From NCBI RefSeq assembly GCF_900114005.1, contig NZ_FORM01000003.1, positions 186,001-250,000 on the forward strand: DNA of 64,000 nt. Direction: 5' to 3'. The notes under the pieces are model-generated. The model was not told the DNA's origin. It made no database searches and worked only from the letters and a program-made list of their open reading frames with translations. The first letter of the stretch is position 1, and every line of letters begins with the position of its first letter. Source of the DNA: Olleya namhaensis. GTDB lineage: Bacteria; Bacteroidota; Bacteroidia; Flavobacteriales; Flavobacteriaceae. Below, piece after piece: positions 61,375-64,000 of this stretch. Position numbers and translations under genes: made by a program.

Positions 61375-61420
61375 TATATATTACATGATTAGTGGTAACG
61401 CATTAATCATGTAATATATA
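61375..61420. terminator. Bidirectional 17-bp hairpin between convergent genes
   Basis: TATATATTACATGATTA (61375-61391) pairs perfectly with TAATCATGTAATATATA (61404-61420) around a 12-nt loop. It begins right after the lipoprotein stop codon and covers the stop codon of the minus-strand stress protein (61403-61405). Confidence 0.7.
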
Positions 61421-62227
61421 TAATGGAACACTAGCTATTTTACTATGTTTTGTTATTGGTGACCCCATAAACAAACGTTCTAAAAAGCTAGTTTTTTGTA
61501 TAATAAAGACTTCTAAATCTATTGTATTTGTTTGCATATACGTATCTACAACTTTATCCATTGGTACATTTATAACGTGATGATATTTATAATTACCAGA
61601 CTTTAAAAGGCTTTTTAAAGTGTTTATATCTGTAGTATGGTCTTCTGCTGTTTCTGTTATTCTTAAAACATGAAAACGAGACGCTTCTTTGCTTACAATA
61701 TTAAAAATCTGATTCAATCTTTGTTGATTAAGTTGATCCTTTTCGTCTAATGGAAGTAAAATCGATTTTGGTTTAACAAACTTAAAACCATTTGGTATTA
61801 TTAATGTTGGACAACTTACTTTTCTAATTACATTTAGTGTGTGACTTCCAAAAACAACCTCATCAGCACCAGTTACTCCGTTTGTACCCATAATAATTAA
61901 TTGGATACCATTTAAAACCACAAACTGGTTAATAGCATCTGTAAACACATCGTAATCTATATGTACGTTATACGTGTGTTTTGGGTTGTTACATTCCGTT
62001 TGTAAGTCTTGTGCTAAATCTTCTAGATCTTCTTTTGGTGTTTTAACTATAGAGGCATACAAATTAGCATTTCCAGTTGTCATTAAATCTGCAGATGTAA
62101 AAGCAGACGCTTTGTGTACATATACTAAATGGAAATTAATAGCTTTATTTTCAAAAAGCATAGCTGCATAATGCATGGCATTTTTAGAGCTTTGAGAAAA
62201 ATCTGTAAGTAAAAGGATGTTTTTCAT
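61403..62227 (-). CDS. Universal stress protein, tandem UspA-like domains
   Basis: A 274-residue protein resembling the one at 56983-57816 in length and layout: N-terminal domain KNILLLTDFSQSSKNAMHYA with IIMGTNGVTGADEVVFGSHT, and a second, diverged domain (FVKPKSILLPLDEKDQ) without a clear ATP signature. It is a single gene on the opposite strand, convergent with the lipoprotein gene. Its upstream region (62228-62351) includes a TTTCCGCGAAAGCGAAA palindrome-like motif nearer to the next gene's stop; no FNR-like site with proper spacing was found. Confidence 0.9.
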   Translation of the reverse strand: MKNILLLTDFSQSSKNAMHYAAMLFENKAINFHLVYVHKASAFTSADLMTTGNANLYASIVKTPKEDLEDLAQDLQTECNNPKHTYNVHIDYDVFTDAINQFVVLNGIQLIIMGTNGVTGADEVVFGSHTLNVIRKVSCPTLIIPNGFKFVKPKSILLPLDEKDQLNQQRLNQIFNIVSKEASRFHVLRITETAEDHTTDINTLKSLLKSGNYKYHHVINVPMDKVVDTYMQTNTIDLEVFIIQKTSFLERLFMGSPITKHSKIASVPLYILHD

Positions 62228-62351
62228 TTTAAAGACGTTTTTTGAGTAAATAAGGTTTGATAATTTACGTTTATTTATAAGACTAGCAGCTATTTACTAG
62301 CATTAAATGTGCCTGGCATTATTTCCGCGAAAGCGAAAAAAATATTTTCTT

Positions 62352-63053
62352 TTAATGACAATCTATGGCACTATTTACCATCTCCACCACGGGACTTGGC
62401 GATATATAAGGAATACCTAAACCTAAGCCACGTAAAATAAATAAGGCACCAATAATAACGATAAATACAGGAATAGCCTTTTGAATACGTTGTTTTACTT
62501 GTGCATTTAAAAATTTACCTAAATATATTGCTGTGGTCATTAACGGTATTGTACCTAAACCAAAAAAGGCCATATATAAACTGCCTTGCCATGCTGTACC
62601 TGTTGCAATAGCTCCAAAAACAGCCATATAAACCAATCCACAAGGTAAAAATCCGTTTAAAAAGCCAATGGTTAAAAAGGTGTCTGCAGTCTTATTTTTT
62701 AAGGCTTGACCCATTTGTTTTTTTACAAAACCTATTGCCTTGTAAATGGGCTTTACTATAAAATTTTGACCCAATTTTTTATAAGGAAAAAGGATAACAA
62801 CAATCATTAAAACACCTATTACAATAGATAACTTTTGTTGTAATCCAAAAATATAAAGGCTTTTACCTATTAAACCAAAAATTAATCCGATAATACTATA
62901 GGCTAATAGACGTCCAAAATGATAAGCCGCTATTTGTGTTATTTTTTTAAAAGAATTACTTCTGTCTACAGGCAACATAAAAGCAATAGGTCCACACATA
63001 CCAACGCAGTGAAAACTACCCAATAAGCCAAATATGAGTGCTGTAAGTAACAT
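62352..63053 (-). CDS. TauE/SafE-like (DsbD_2) membrane protein of the cbb3 oxidase maturation cluster
   Basis: A 233-residue protein with six helices, starting with ALIFGLLGSFHCVGMCGP, whose histidine and cysteines form the HCVGMCGPIA motif. The second repeat has FLNGFLPCGLVYMA. This type is regularly found after CcoG and FixH and is thought to assist copper insertion or export during cbb3 oxidase assembly. The start overlaps the fixH stop by 1 nt. Confidence 0.9.
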   Translation of the reverse strand: MLLTALIFGLLGSFHCVGMCGPIAFMLPVDRSNSFKKITQIAAYHFGRLLAYSIIGLIFGLIGKSLYIFGLQQKLSIVIGVLMIVVILFPYKKLGQNFIVKPIYKAIGFVKKQMGQALKNKTADTFLTIGFLNGFLPCGLVYMAVFGAIATGTAWQGSLYMAFFGLGTIPLMTTAIYLGKFLNAQVKQRIQKAIPVFIVIIGALFILRGLGLGIPYISPSPVVEMVNSAIDCH

Positions 63054-63499
63054 TAGTACTGTATTTCTTCTTTAAACATGTAGTTTGTATCTTTATAGCT
63101 CCAATCTATTTTAATATTCCAACGACCATCTAATAAACGTTTGTCAGGTATGAGCAAATTGTGATTAGACAACAAAATTGTGGTTTCGAAGTCTAGTTGT
63201 TTATTAGATGGTCTATATAGGAATACTTTACCTGTAATATTTTTGTCTTGGAAATCAGCTGGAAAGCTAATAACAATACCTTCGGTTGTTTTTTTCCAAG
63301 TCACTTTAGACGCTAATGTTTTGGCGTTTTTTTCTTTATTGATATCGTTCTGAAATTCTAATTCTTGCTTGTAATAGTTTTCATCTACTAAATCGTGATC
63401 TAGGCTTTTATCCGTATTCATAGATATCACAAAATACATGATAAAGCTTATAAATAGTATAAAAGCAATTACAACACCTGTTCCCCAGTTAAATTTCAT
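63053..63499 (-). CDS. fixH: FixH family protein (cbb3 oxidase maturation)
   Basis: A 148-residue protein with an N-terminal helix (about 7-27) and a FixH domain. The block LVDENYYKQELEFQNDIN is characteristic. FixH helps assemble cbb3-type cytochrome oxidase in the inner membrane. It starts 12 nt after the ccoG stop. Confidence 0.93.
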   Translation of the reverse strand: MKFNWGTGVVIAFILFISFIMYFVISMNTDKSLDHDLVDENYYKQELEFQNDINKEKNAKTLASKVTWKKTTEGIVISFPADFQDKNITGKVFLYRPSNKQLDFETTILLSNHNLLIPDKRLLDGRWNIKIDWSYKDTNYMFKEEIQY

Positions 63500-63510
63500 A
63501 GTCTTATTTT

Positions 63511-64000
63511 TTAATTATAGCTTCTAGGTCCTAAGAAGTTTACTGTTGTGGTTTCTATTAATTTATCAAGACTGTACACCTCTATAGTCAATTTGGTTTT
63601 ATCCTCTTTTAAAAGGCTTTGATCAAGCTCTATAAATAATGTTCCTTGTGCTAAACCTTGTGCTGGTACTACAAAACTATTATCTGTTGATACTAACTTG
63701 ACAGTCCCTTTATATTTTTTAAGTTTGAAATTGACATTGTCAATCTCCTGAGTTGTTTTATTAACAACCTTGTATGTAAATACATTACTAATGACATTAT
63801 TTGCCTTATGCTCAAACAATTGCCCAGGTAATCTTAAGACTCTAGCTTCGACATCATTACGCAATTGTAACATCGCTATTAAAACACCCGTTAAAATAAC
63901 TAGTACTACAATATAGGCTTTAAGACGCGTGGTTAATTTAAAAGGCGCTTTCTTTTCTATATTATCCTCACTAGCATAACGTATTAACCCTTTAGGGTAA
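63511..64000 (-). CDS. ccoG: Cytochrome c oxidase accessory protein CcoG, C-terminal part (cut by window edge)
   Basis: The open frame continues through the right edge of the window, so only the C-terminal 163 or so residues are seen. The edge segment reads PKGLIRYASEDNIE, then a transmembrane helix (YIVVLVILTGVLIAML), then an immunoglobulin-like domain (NKTTQEIDNVNFKLKKYKGT) as in CcoG/RdxA. The ferredoxin-type iron-sulfur part lies outside. CcoG reduces copper for cbb3 oxidase. Structural ccoNOP genes are expected further right. Confidence 0.92.
   Translation of the reverse strand, partial: YPKGLIRYASEDNIEKKAPFKLTTRLKAYIVVLVILTGVLIAMLQLRNDVEARVLRLPGQLFEHKANNVISNVFTYKVVNKTTQEIDNVNFKLKKYKGTVKLVSTDNSFVVPAQGLAQGTLFIELDQSLLKEDKTKLTIEVYSLDKLIETTTVNFLGPRSYN

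Noticed and set aside
62228-62351. FNR-like promoter for the minus-strand stress protein gene
   Set aside because: TTGATAATTTACGT has only one good half and no TAnnTTT(G/A) box at the required distance.
1-64000. rRNA or tRNA genes
   Set aside because: I looked for rRNA-like blocks and cloverleaf patterns in the gaps and saw none; the gaps are mostly under 300 nt and AT-rich. A covariance-model scan would settle this.

Overview
The window is AT-rich, densely packed chromosomal DNA of a Flavobacteriaceae-type Bacteroidetes. The evidence is gldF/gldG next to dnaN, a TonB-dependent receptor of the Bacteroidetes kind with an N-terminal carboxypeptidase-like domain, -7 promoter elements of the Bacteroidetes form TAnnTTT(G/A), almost no Shine-Dalgarno sequences, and cbb3-oxidase maturation genes in flavobacterial style. 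Genus cannot be fixed from sequence alone; a marine relative of Olleya, Lacinutrix or Winogradskyella would fit. I see no rRNA, tRNA, CRISPR array, prophage or complete insertion sequence.

Layout. (1) 31-12709: two- and three-carbon metabolism. A PrpE-type acyl-CoA synthetase lies with a CbrA-like transporter/histidine kinase and its response regulator. It is followed by an ActP-like sodium:solute symporter with its small DUF4212 partner, a porin, an orphan InsA-like DNA-binding protein, and an aldehyde dehydrogenase with DUF779 protein opposite an AraC regulator. (2) 12706-18919: amino-acid symporter, membrane acyltransferase, then a TetR-controlled thiol/redox operon. (3) 18956-26271: conserved core purC, phoH, SAM hydrolase, gldF, an inserted unknown gene, gldG, dnaN. 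(4) 27324-34688: TolC/adaptor/RND efflux system followed by DUF2892 and a split YeeE/YedE sulfur transporter. (5) 34977-38163: membrane hydrolase and NAD salvage genes pncB and pncA. (6) 38233-47751: cytochrome bd, 1-Cys peroxiredoxin, a thioredoxin/diheme cytochrome/HMA operon, a persulfide dioxygenase-rhodanese protein, TauE and a cysteine-bearing Crp/Fnr regulator. (7) 47918-53721: response regulator, TonB receptor, YfiR-type histidine kinase, MtfA peptidase. (8) 53825-64000: a low-oxygen cluster with hemN, three universal stress proteins, an ATP-cone nuclease, a beta-CASP nuclease, and CcoG/FixH/TauE-like maturation genes.

The main result is regulatory. Six minus-strand promoters (RND system, cydAB, peroxiredoxin, HMA operon, persulfide dioxygenase, tauE) carry a GTAAC-N4-GTTAC-like palindrome. 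In every case its centre lies exactly 29.5 nt from the first base of a TAnnTTT(G/A) box, the geometry of a class II Crp/Fnr activator. The Crp/Fnr gene at 47119-47751 has its only three cysteines clustered in the effector domain. Together these suggest a sulfide/persulfide-responsive regulon joining sulfur oxidation, sulfur transport, thiol repair and the sulfide-tolerant bd oxidase. A second set of three promoters in region 8 has ATGAT-N4-ATCAT-like (FNR-like) sites with the same 29.5-nt spacing. One of them drives no ORF directly but a roughly 165-nt segment ending in a strong terminator, a candidate small RNA. Two operons of the first regulon also share a tandemly repeated 55-56-nt leader holding mini-ORFs.
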